Source: Hyperoplus lanceolatus (taxonomy: Eukaryota > Chordata > Actinopteri > Uranoscopiformes > Ammodytidae). Taken from it: DNA of 64,000 nucleotides. This document shows, piece after piece, positions 13,987 through 25,977 of the stretch (position 1 is its first letter; each line of letters begins with the position of its first letter). Made by a program: the position numbers and the translations under genes. Where the stretch lies: the NCBI GenBank assembly GCA_026929865.2, contig CM049417.1, forward strand, positions 16,647,501 through 16,711,500, given 5' to 3'. The notes below the pieces were generated by a model. It was not told where the DNA came from. It worked only from the letters and a program-made list of their open reading frames with translations, and ran no database searches.

Positions 13987-15346
13987 GGGTGTAACGGTAC
14001 ACTAAAGTCACGGTTCGGTACGTACCTCGGTTTTGAAGTCACGGTACGGTACAGTACGGTACGGTTCATAGTTAAGGGAGAATGAACAGTTTTAACTAGC
14101 TGACATTATGTAACATACAAATAAAATGCATAGGCCTAACAAATCTAAAAAGAATACTGCTGCAATTCTCCAATAAATAAAATACTTATTAAATACTAGT
14201 GAATGTGCAGCATAAACTAAAATTGCAGTGAAAATAAAGCCAGTGATAATACTCAGCAGGCTCTGTAAGCTGGTATGTAAAAAAAAGGGTATGTCTTCTT
14301 TAAGGTATTTTTGACTTTAAAAAAATAAAATAATACTGCAGCTCTGAAGTGCTCTTATAAATACAACAATTATCAAATAAAAGTGCAACTAATTAAATGA
14401 CAGCTTATGTATTTTCAGTATAAAAAAGAAAATACTGTCTGTGTTTGCACAGCTCGATTTTTCTTCACAGTAACGGTGATAGTAAGACCTGGATGGTGCC
14501 TTTTCAAATGCGTATGCATGTTCGACGTGTTGGCTCCTACATAGGCGATCGCGGTGAAACAATAACCTGTGTGCCGACATTGTTCCACATGTTTATCACT
14601 GTTTTCATAATTCTACTGGAATCCGAAGTTATCCCTCAAGCGGGATTCGAATGACAGGGGTACGCCTGCAAGCTCCGGTTTCCTGTTGTCTTTCGCCATG
14701 CAGTTCGCTCTCTGTTCGAAAGCACTGTATAACATCTTTATTTGCACTACTCATAGACTGTAGAAGAGGGGGGAACGCTGCTACAACTGCTAATAGTGAT
14801 GCAAACGGAACACTTGAGCGGAGAGGTGTGTATCTCTTGCTCTGACCGCAGCTGGGAGGGACTGCTGCGTGAGGACTCGGCCGCCTGTCAGTGCTCTGGG
14901 AGGGGGGCAGGAGCCTCGGGAGCCAGCCGCTGCTCGTTTAGAAGTAAAGCGCGATACATGCTTTAGCAACAGAGTCTCCAAAAGTCACCAATAACACCAG
15001 AAAAAGTAGCTAGATTTGTCGCTAGTCGCTTTTTTGAGAAAAAAAAGTCGCCAGAGGGCTCTGAAAAGTTGCTAAGTTAGCAACACTGCACCCTCATGCT
15101 GTGCTCACCATGGAGATAACGGACTCTCGCTGGCTGCTAATGCGCACGTGCGAGCGAGCCGGAGGCTAAATGGTCCGGGGGGAACTCCGACTACAAGTTT
15201 TAAGTTCCACACCGCAAAACAAGCCTGTACATTCGCCATATATTAACGCTATGTACGCCACGAACGGACCGCGGTCCACCTCTGTAACACCAAATACGTG
15301 CCTGTACCGTCACGGTACGGTACAAATACGTGTATCGTTACACCCC

Positions 15347-15385
<39 letters not shown>

Positions 15386-18300
15386 GGGGGGATGCATGCA
15401 CAATATCAAGGATTTCTTTCTTTCCCTCCATGTCTCAGTGGTTACAGAACTTTAAAAATGGTAGACCAGGCAACTGAAGTTTCAGTAATGATGACTGTTT
15501 TGGCTTTGGCCTCAATGCTTAAATTTGTTTCCGATATTTCCCTATTATCAGTCTATACCAACCTCGAATATTTGTATTTTTCCCGTCAGCAACGCGCAAT
15601 ATAAATGCCTATCACAATCGCTCATGTGTGTTTTATCATGAAGCCGAGACTATCAAAAAAATGTTTACCCCAACTGACAATAGAGGGGATTTCAAAGGAA
15701 AACACACATTAGCGCTGACATTGACAACAACACACACTTAATTTTGCTAGCAACTGTAGTTCTTAACCAGTAAATGAAACACATTCATATTTACGGTACT
15801 GTGTGTGTGGGTGTGGGTGTGTGTGTGTGTGTGTGTGCGTTTTTGTTTCAGAATCATTGGGATGCTGTCTGCCGATGAGTTGGGTCTGTTTCGTGAACGG
15901 ATTAGTTTCATGGATAAAAAAATTCAGCCAGGGCTGACTAAGCTCCAGTGGATGACTAAAGGAGCTTCTAATGTCTTCATCAAAGACTGTCTCCTGACTG
16001 TTGATAAGGTTGTAACATATAGCAACACATTTGTGTATTTAGGTGTCATTTTCTAAGATTCAGACAGGCCCCCGGGTTAGAAACATGTATAATTAACAGG
16101 TGTGAAAATAAAATCCTGAAAAAATGTTTTGTCAAGGTGTTTACAGTTTACTTTAAAACTTGGATACAGTTCTGAGTGACTTAATTTCCTCAGGCAGCAT
16201 GTTCTCGAGAACAGAACCAAATTAACTAAGAGCGCCCTCAACCCATCTGCAACCTATTCTTGGCACAGCAAGTAAACCACATTAGAATGTCATAACTGAG
16301 GATTTTCTCTCCTCTCAACTCCATTACACTCCAGGTCCAGGTGATAGTTGATGGTTACAAAGCATCCAATCTCTCCATCTCAAACCTCTGTCGACAGATC
16401 AGTGAAATGCTGCTTGTTCGACTGGATGGAAAGACAGTCTACAGGTAACAACAGATATATGTGACTTTCCCCTCATTGCAGGGGATGTATAAATACACAA
16501 AATAAAGAACTTAAAGCAAAATTAAAATGTTAACAGGCCAGTGTAACCACATTGCTAATAGCTCACCCAGAAAGTAAATAGCAATGTCTCCGCTTCTTAA
16601 CCCTGTCTAAAGGGATACTAATGGGTTAAAAAATGTTGTACTGGCTTGGAACCAATGGATGAACATTGAATGCCTTTCTTTTTTGTTTCTTCGGTGGTTC
16701 TCCTGTTGTAATTCTTAGGAACCTGGAGTTTGAAGATGACCAGAAGGCTCACCAGCAGAGCTATCTCCAAATACTACACTCGGCACACCAGGATATTACT
16801 AATATCATGAACAGCATTTACGACACCTTCTCTAATGATGGACCTGAGGTCTGTGTGTCATTCATTCAGTATTGGTCGCATTTCATCAGACATATTCATG
16901 CACTTTTAGAAAAATGTAACGTGAGCTACTGCTTGGAAAAACATGACAACACACATTGTCATCTGTCATCATTGTCAACTCTAGCTATTAGGTAGGATCT
17001 ATTTCTTTTCTTTTTGAGAACCATATATTGGAATCATTAATGTACATTTTGACTGTGTTGTTAAAGGTCCAGGAGCACTGGGTGACCTACACAGAGAAGG
17101 TGGACCATATGGTAGAGGAAGCTCTCAGGACCAACATCAAGCGCTCAATGAAGAAGCTATCAAGGGCCATCAATGGAGACAGCAAGACGTCACCCAACCC
17201 CTTGTTTAAAGTCCTGATAGCACTGCGCCAGAATACGCCCCAAACCACACCAAAAGTACCAGGAACTCTTCTTTGTCTAATTAAGTCATATGATATATAT
17301 TTGTTTACATTATATCCATTTCTTTCCACATATATTAGGATATGTTTGCGTATGCTGAAGTACATGCAAAGCAAAATTGTATCACATGAATTGGCATGGG
17401 CTCACTGATGTAGTTATGATAGAGCTAGTCTTACATAATTAGACACATAGTCAATCAATCCTTTCACTGTGCTGTAGATTTAAATGTTGCTCCTCCATCA
17501 GAGTCAAACCGAGTGTGTGTGTGTTTGTCTCTTTGTTTTGACAGGTTGAGTTTTCCCCAACGCTTGCAAAACTTGCTCAGATTGTGAACATTATGCCTCA
17601 GCTTATAAACACCATCTCAGAATTCAAACGACTGCCTGAACTTCTCTGCTGCAAACAGTCACAGGGGAATCCGATACACATTAACATAGGTAAGAGGTAT
17701 TTTCAGATTTTCATTTTGCAAGTTGTCCCTCAGAAGAATGTTTTTGCTTATTCCAAGAATCTGTAACAGTTTGCACATCCAACTTGCTTTCCCTGGGTGA
17801 TGAAGAAAATGTAGACCTGGTGAATACCGCATGTGAAATCCTTGTATAATACATAAGTACAGACAACTACTACTATTACTAAACATATACTATTACTGTA
17901 TATATACATGGCCATATTTATCCATCAATGATTCTGCTCTTGGTCCTGTTGTCACCCTGGTCCTCCTTTCTCCTTCAGAGCAAGATGAAGAGATAAAGAA
18001 GATCCAGGCTGCTGTTGCCGCAGGGATGACAGCTAATGCCAGCCACATGCAGGCCTATTTGAAGACCTGGGATAAATACAGGGACATCTGGGAGATCAAC
18101 AAAGACTCATTTATACAACGCTACCAGAGGCTAAACCCGCCAGTCACTTCTTTTGATGCGGATATACACAGGCACTGTGCAATTATAACTCATTTTTTTT
18201 AAAGCCATTCTTTACTTGAACTTTAGTTCCTAGCACATGATTCTAATCGTGTTTGTTTTTATTTGTAAACTTTTGTTTGATTTTTGTCATCATAAGACAT

Positions 18301-21300
18301 CTGTAAAATGTGTTGTTTACCATAATGAATGGTGCTCATGCCTAATCTCCTTCTTCTGCATTTCTGTGTTGTGTCCATTTTCTCTCTCACCCCCAGGTAC
18401 ACAGAAAAGGCCAACAGTGTCCAACAGGAAGAGACGGTAGTGAACATCCGCTTTGTCATGCTGGACTGTTCACCGCTCAAGTCGTCCTTGGTGCAGCACT
18501 GCAGTGAGATGCAAACCAAGTTCACTCAGCTGCTAAGTCACATGGCAAGCACACGCCTGAAAGAACTCCATGCCTCCATGCAAGAGAATGCCAACAGGTG
18601 GGGGGTCAAATTATATGGCTTCAATGGGGGGCATTTATGTGTTATAGACAGTAGAGATTTAGAGAGATCTAACAAAAAGTTCCCCATTTGGAATGAAACT
18701 AGGTCGCAATATTGTTAATGGTAGTCTATGGAAGTAAATGAGTGTCATCGGATTTTGAAAATAAATAGCCATTGAATTTTAAGCACTGAATATTTATGCA
18801 TTGAAATGACGTATCTGAATTTTTTGCAGCATTGAAATAATGCATCTGAATTGTTTGCCTCTGAGTTTAACTCATTACATTTTAAACAACAAATGTTCAC
18901 CTTTATTTTACAATGTTCTCAAATTCAAAATCAAATATTCAACGTGCCAAATTCAACTGCAAAATCCCATGTATGAAATTCAGACTAAAACTTTGGGGAC
19001 CCAAGGAAGAGCAATCGATCATAGATGCTAGATCGCGTTCAAACAGAGAGCAAGTGGGGAATATTAGCTTGTTGCCTTGGATACCCCTGACTGATGCAGG
19101 AAGGCAAATCAGGTTTTAGCCATGTCAAACAGCAACGCAAGTAACAATGGTGCTTGGATGAGTACAAACATGTTTCTATATAGGGAAGAATATAATGTCT
19201 AGCATATATATATATAGAAACATTTTTGTACTCACCGAAGCACCATCGTTACTTGCGTTGCCGTTTGACATGGCTAAAACCTGATTTGCCTTCCTGCATC
19301 AGTCAGGGGTATCCAAGGCAACAAGCTAATATTCCCACTTGCTCTCTTTGTTGAACACGAACTAGCATCTATGATCGATTGCTATTCCTTGGGTCCCCAA
19401 AGTTTTACTCTGAATTTCATACATGGGATTTTGCAGTTAAATTTGGCACGTTGAATTTTTTAACGTTGAATATTTGATTTTGAATTTGAGAACATTGTAA
19501 AATAAAGGTGAAAATGAGTTGTTTAAAATGTAATGAGTTAAATTCAGAGGCAAAACATTCAGATACATTATTTCAATGCGGCAAAAAATTCAGATAGACA
19601 TTATTTCAATGATGCAAAAAATTCAGATACGTTATTTCAATGCATAAATATTCAGTGCTTAAAATTCAATGGCTTTTTATTTTCAAAATCCGATGACACT
19701 CATTTACTTCCATAGTAGTCAACTCAAATCCTGAATCCACTTTAAAGTATTTTATTTATTTTTTCAAGTTGAAGTTTTTAAGGTGAGATTGTTGAATATG
19801 TTAAGATGGCTGGTTTTATGTTAGAAAAGAAAGTCATGAATAGAAAATGTATAGTATATGGAGTGAGAAGAGTAAATGCCTTGGTGGATTATATACACTC
19901 AACAAAAATATAAACGCAACACTTTTGTTTTTGCTCCCATTTTTCATGAGATGGACTTAAAGATCTAAAATTCATTCCAGATACACAATTGTACCATTTC
20001 TCTCAAACATTGTTCACAAATCTGTCTAAATGTGTGATAGTGAGCACTTCTGCTTTGCTGAGATAATCCATCCCACCTCACAGGTGTGCCACATCAAGAT
20101 GCTGATCTGACATCATGATTAGTGCACAGGTGTGCCTTAGACTGTCCACAATAAAAGGCCACTCTGAAATGTGCATTTTTTTTGCTTTATTGGGGGTCTG
20201 GGGACTCAGAACCAGTCAGTATCTGGTGTGACCACCATTTGCCTCATGCAGTGCAACACATCTTCTTCGCATAGAGTTTATCAGATTGTCAATTGTGGCC
20301 TGTGGAATGTTGTTCCACTCCTCTTCAATGGCTGTGCGAAGTTGCTGGAGACGGCTTATGGTGGAGAAATGAACATTCAATGCACGAGCAACAGATCTGG
20401 TTGACATTCCTGCTGTCAGCATGCCAATTGCACGCTCCCTCAATGCTTGTGGCATCTGTGGCATTTTGCTGTGAGACAAAACTGCACATTTCAGGGTGGC
20501 CTTTTATTGTGGACAGTCTAAGGCACACCTGTGCACTAATCATGATGTCAGATCAGCATCTTGATGTGGCACACCTGTGGGGTGGGATGGATTATCTCAG
20601 CAAAGCAGAAGTGCTCACTATCACACATTTAGACAGATTTGTGAACAATGTTTGAGAGAAATGGTACAATTGTGTATCTGGAATGAATTTTAGATCCATC
20701 TCATGAAAAATGGGAGCAAAAACAAAAGTGTTGCGTTTATATTTTTGTTGAGTGTATGTGGTTTTGAGTAGGATGGGCATTCTTACATAAACCTATTGAA
20801 TTAAGATAATATTTTTTGTAAAAGATTGCTAAAAGCTATGTTAGTCTTTTATCAAATAGAAATTTGCCATATATGGTTCAAAAGACTGAGATGTCCACCT
20901 TGACATGTTTGTCGGTGCCTTGCCCAAAGCCAATACCAACAACATTTGCTGCAGGTGTTGTGATTACAGGCCAGGCGCACTGATCCAACATTTATCATTC
21001 ACCACAAACACACTTGTGTACTGAGTGTACATAGTACATAGTTGTCTTTCCGTGAAGTAGAACAGTTGAATTTGTAATACTTACAAATGATTAATTATTA
21101 ATTTAACTTATCCAAATCTCCTCTTGCATTATGGAAAGAATGTATGGGGAAGTAAAGAGAGAAGCTTTTGATCCATAAGATGTGTATTTTGCTGAAGGTG
21201 GTTTGACTGTTGTTGTTTTTTTCATGTCTGTGTATAGGCTGAGAAACCCCCCTCAGACACTGGTAGAGCTTAGTGAGAGCCTAAAGATCTTGGAGACTTT

Positions 21301-24300
21301 CCAAGGTGATTTGGCCAAGACAGAGGCTCAAATTCCTCTCATCCATGATCAGTTTGCTATCCTGGACAAACACGAGGTCCCAGTGGAACAGGATGTAAGC
21401 TCCTCACTCATTAATACACCAATATAAACCCTTAAGGATTTTGTATACTTAAATGATTTCAGCTAAATATAGACAACTCTTGACGTCACCGGGAGTCACT
21501 TGTACTGTCTTCTTACACATACACCTGAACATTATTCCTTGGTTTACCCACAGGTGCAGGATATGCGTGAGGTGCTGAATGGGGAGTGGGTGTGGTTCCA
21601 GCAGGTGTTGATTGACAGTGACATCATGCTGCAAAAGCACAAGGAAAAGTTTAAGAACAGCCTCATCCTCTCCTCTGAGGAGTTCACGAAGAAGATCGAT
21701 ACCACTCTGCAGGAGTTCAACAGCACAGGTCCTACACACGCTCTCTCTCTCTAACCCTGTCTTTCACACACTTATTGACATTATTTTAATTTAATTTAAT
21801 TTTACTTAGGAACCCTTATTAGTTATTACCGTAATATCAACTATTCATTCAGGGGTCCACACAAAAGATAAAACAAAACAAGACATTCAACATTACATAA
21901 ATACTTCCACATTGTCATGAGTGTATTTCCTAGTACACGATCACTATTCTGTTTGCATCTTACTGTTGCTCTCTCTTTTTACTTCTGTCTTAACTGAGCC
22001 ATCAATCAATACAAAGCTTTTTTTAGAACCAATAGGCTGTATCTAATCTGTTATTCCATCTACATGGCTGTTCTCTAGCGCAAAGAGAGAGCAGCTGTCT
22101 GTCTGTCTGTATGTATGTTTATCCATCCAAATCTCATCTATCTACAGGTCCATTTGACAGTGCGCTAAGCACTGAGCTGGCCCTCAAGCAAGTAGCAGAG
22201 CATCGCGACCGACTGGAGGCTTTAAAACAGGAAGAGAACAACATCCTCCATGGGTTGGAGTTCTTCAAGATGGAAGAGCCTCCCTCCAAAACCATCCGAA
22301 CACTGAAGAAGGTCTGACTCATAGTCCTAAAATACCATTGTCCTGTCATTATGCTTATGCAGACTCGACATAATGAGCACTTAATCGAGAAGGTTACTAT
22401 GAGAATTGTGGTCGGGATTAACTTGGCTGAACATTTGTGAATGTGGCACTGGCAAGCAGTTTTCTAGCACATTAGGGACAAATGTATTATGTAAGTATTT
22501 GTTAGTTTATAGTAGTAGGAAATTGACAGGACATGAGAGAGAAGGGATCACATGCCACAAAGGTCCCTGGATGAAATCAAATGCAGGAAGTTCCAATAAA
22601 TTTTTTACATTGTTTTTTTTTTTCATCTGAATGCTGTGTACAGGATATAGACAATCTTCAGCAGATCTGGGATATCACACGGGAATGGAATGCCAATTGG
22701 AACATCTGGAAGGTTGGTCAGTTTTCTACGCTGCGGACGGAGAGCATGGAGAGCACAGCACAGGGCATGTTCAAAACTGTCCACAAGCTTCAGAGAGAAC
22801 TAAAGGTCAGTTCTGCCAAACAGAGTTCATTAAAAAGATAAAGATTTAGGCTTCCTGCTTCGCTTTAATATATACTGTTTACCTGGTTCAGGTAAGATTT
22901 TATTATGTACACAATAAATAAATAAATAAATAAATAAATAAATACTTGCTTAATGAATGGCTTTTTCCACAGGATGCTCAAAATCTAGCTAATTTCACAA
23001 AATGTGCAGCACCTCTAAAATAAACGCCTCTGCAGCTCTCACATGTACATTACAGTGAAGATCTGGGGCCGGTTTCCCGATAACGTCATCTCTTAGCGAG
23101 CTACGAAGACTCCTACGTTATGACTTACCAAAGTTGTTTACCTCTGTAGTCGTGGTTCCTGAACGGTCTCTTAGGAGAAACACTCCTTACGTCGTACGTA
23201 CACTGCTGAAATCGATTGCTCAGAGTTCGATTTTCCATTTCCTGCTTATTTCATGCGAAGCTGCATGGCAAGTCTTTGCGAATAAAAGATTACTAGAAAT
23301 CCTTCTAAGCCGAAACATTTATTTAACACCTCTTGCTTTATAATCTAAGTATCTTTAAGAACAATAATCACGTTTCGTGGTGGGTCAGTAAGGAAACTGA
23401 AAGTAGATATAATATCGCCAATAGCCTATATCAATAAAAACAGACGGCCCAAACAGCGTCCAAATGAGCTAAAATCCTAATTACAATAAACAGTAACATG
23501 GCACACTTATTTTAAGGTAAGCTTTAATTGATTATTCATTAATTTTTTCACATGTTTACATGTTTTTAGACGGAGAATCCGACGCACTCTGCTGTCAGCT
23601 GAGCCGGCTCTGCGGAGCTGTCAGCCGGCTCAGCTGACAGCTCCGCAGTGCGATGGTTCTAGTGTTAACCTTGGTCGAACGTACTACCATAGCCTATACT
23701 GATTTAAAAAAGGTAGCCTAGGCTATAGAAAAATATAGAAACAGCGGAGGAGATTAAGATTGTTTCCAGCAATTATTTTCTTCATGAATGACTTGTGGCA
23801 GTTCCATGCGCAAAAGGGATGTCACTCGTGTCCGTTTTACGCATGGTGCTTACGGAAGGATATGTGGGGGTCTGTAGTAGCCTATCTCTGGCGATGCCAC
23901 AGCGATCGCAGGGACTTCACTTGTCATTAAATTTATACATCTGACTGTATTTCATATCAAAGGGACACAGCGATGACTATTAAATATCAAACTGATAAAA
24001 ACGATCTGACTGAAGGTTATAGTGTATCACGTAGGCCTTATAAAGTATTTTCATATTGACGGACATCGCATCCAATCAGTTAATGCTGATTGTCAAGTCA
24101 GTTAGATGACTATGTACTTGTTCATATAGTTTGAACACTTTGTGAATCAGAGTGAATGGTATTCTGCTAAAATATATAGCTTACTTTAAATGTGATATGT
24201 ACGCTATATACAGTTATCGTTTTTAACAGTTTGTCATTTAATACAGTCATCGCTGTGTCCGTTTGATATGAAATACAGTCAGATTTATTAGTTAAATGAC

Positions 24301-25946
24301 ACAAATGAGAGCTGAAACATCCCTACGGTAGAGCTAAGAAGGCTCTGCGGGCGCTCCAGACCAACCTTACCAACGTATGACGTACGAAAGAGATTCGTAG
24401 CAAAGAACGTTTCGGGAAACAGGCGAAATGTTAAGTAGGAACTCTACGTAGGGGTTACGAATGACGTAGTGTTAAGAAGGCTCTACGAAGGCTTTGGGAA
24501 ACCGGCCCCTGACCTTTTCTCTGATTGCAGGATAAGGATTGGGACATAGTTAATTTCACCAAGAACAAGATTGACCAGTTCAAGAGGATAATCCCTCTAA
24601 TTGCAGATCTGAGAAACCCAGCCATGAGAGACAGGTACTAACGGAAAGTATCTACATACTACATGTATTATAAAACTCTTGCGAAAGTTACAATGTTTAT
24701 ATCTATAAGACAAGTATTTAAGTCATAGTTCATCGTGCACTGTCTTTATTTGGAAGACTAACACGATACCAAAGTTTTTTTACTGTTGTTTGTCCAGTCT
24801 TCTCTATCTAAAGTTTGTTCCGCTGCCACCTATCCAAGGTCTTCCTCTCAGTCTGGTTTCCTCATCATCAATTTCTTTTGCTCAATTCCCAGAGCGCCAT
24901 TCAAGTCTTTGCTGCATTCTGTCCTCCATTTTGGATAGTGGCACATTTGAATGGGTATCAGTTCGGCGCAGTTCAGCTCCAAACTGACACGGGGATAGTA
25001 TTGACGCTCCCGTACATGGGAAGCAAAATTTAAAAAAACACTCTTCTTGCACAGCGTGAACCTGTTGCACTGTGCGGGAGATGCTCCCCTCTCCTTCATC
25101 TGATCACTGAACACATTCAGCATTTTTACGCGTCCTCTCGATCAAATGTAATATATTGTTCTGGGCTCCCGGTCAAACCACAACTTAACCTCCTAACAAT
25201 GGCGACAACAACACTTTCCCATAATGTGAAGCTGACGGCAATTTATTAAAAAAGAAAAGGCACAGTGTTTCCTGCATTTGGTTCAGATCGAGTCCAGACA
25301 AATTCACACCACAAACAAACTGCAGCAGAGTGCGTTTGGAAACGCACCGAGACTACCTCTTCAGCTGGGTCTCGGAGCGCTTGTTTATTCCGCCCCCGAG
25401 TGCGATTGCTGTATTCACACCTGCCTGAAAGATGCTCACGAAGGCGGAAGTGCACCTGAGTTCGTTTCAACCGAACTAAATACGGCTTATTTGAATACAC
25501 CCTTAATCTCAGATTGTTATGACTGATGACATTAATATGTCATATGTCAAAGATGTCAAATTGTTCAATACCGCATTTCTTTCAGGCACTGGAAACAGAT
25601 CTGCGATGAGCTGCAGTGCTCTTTTGACCCAACTAGTCCTGAATTCACCCTGGAGAAGATCATATCCCTGGGCCTGGACACGTATACAGAAAAGATCTGT
25701 GAGATCTCTGGAGCCGCCAGCAAGGAACTCAACATTGAACAGGTCCAGTGTCTTCGCTTTCTGCCTTTTAGATTTATTTATTATGACATTGCCTGTCCTT
25801 GTCTTGTTTTTTTTTGTTGTTTCTGTGTCTTGTTTTTATACTGTTTTTAACTTAAATTGCTTGTCTGTTTTTTCTGTGTTTGTAATGCACTTTCAGTTGG
25901 CAATCCCAATTTCGTTGTATAGGTGACTATACAATGACAATAAAGA

Positions 25947-25977
<31 letters not shown>

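Noticed and set aside
13844-15383. CRISPR-like spaced repeats
   Set aside because: Simple CA microsatellite; there are no regular spacers and the genome is a vertebrate.
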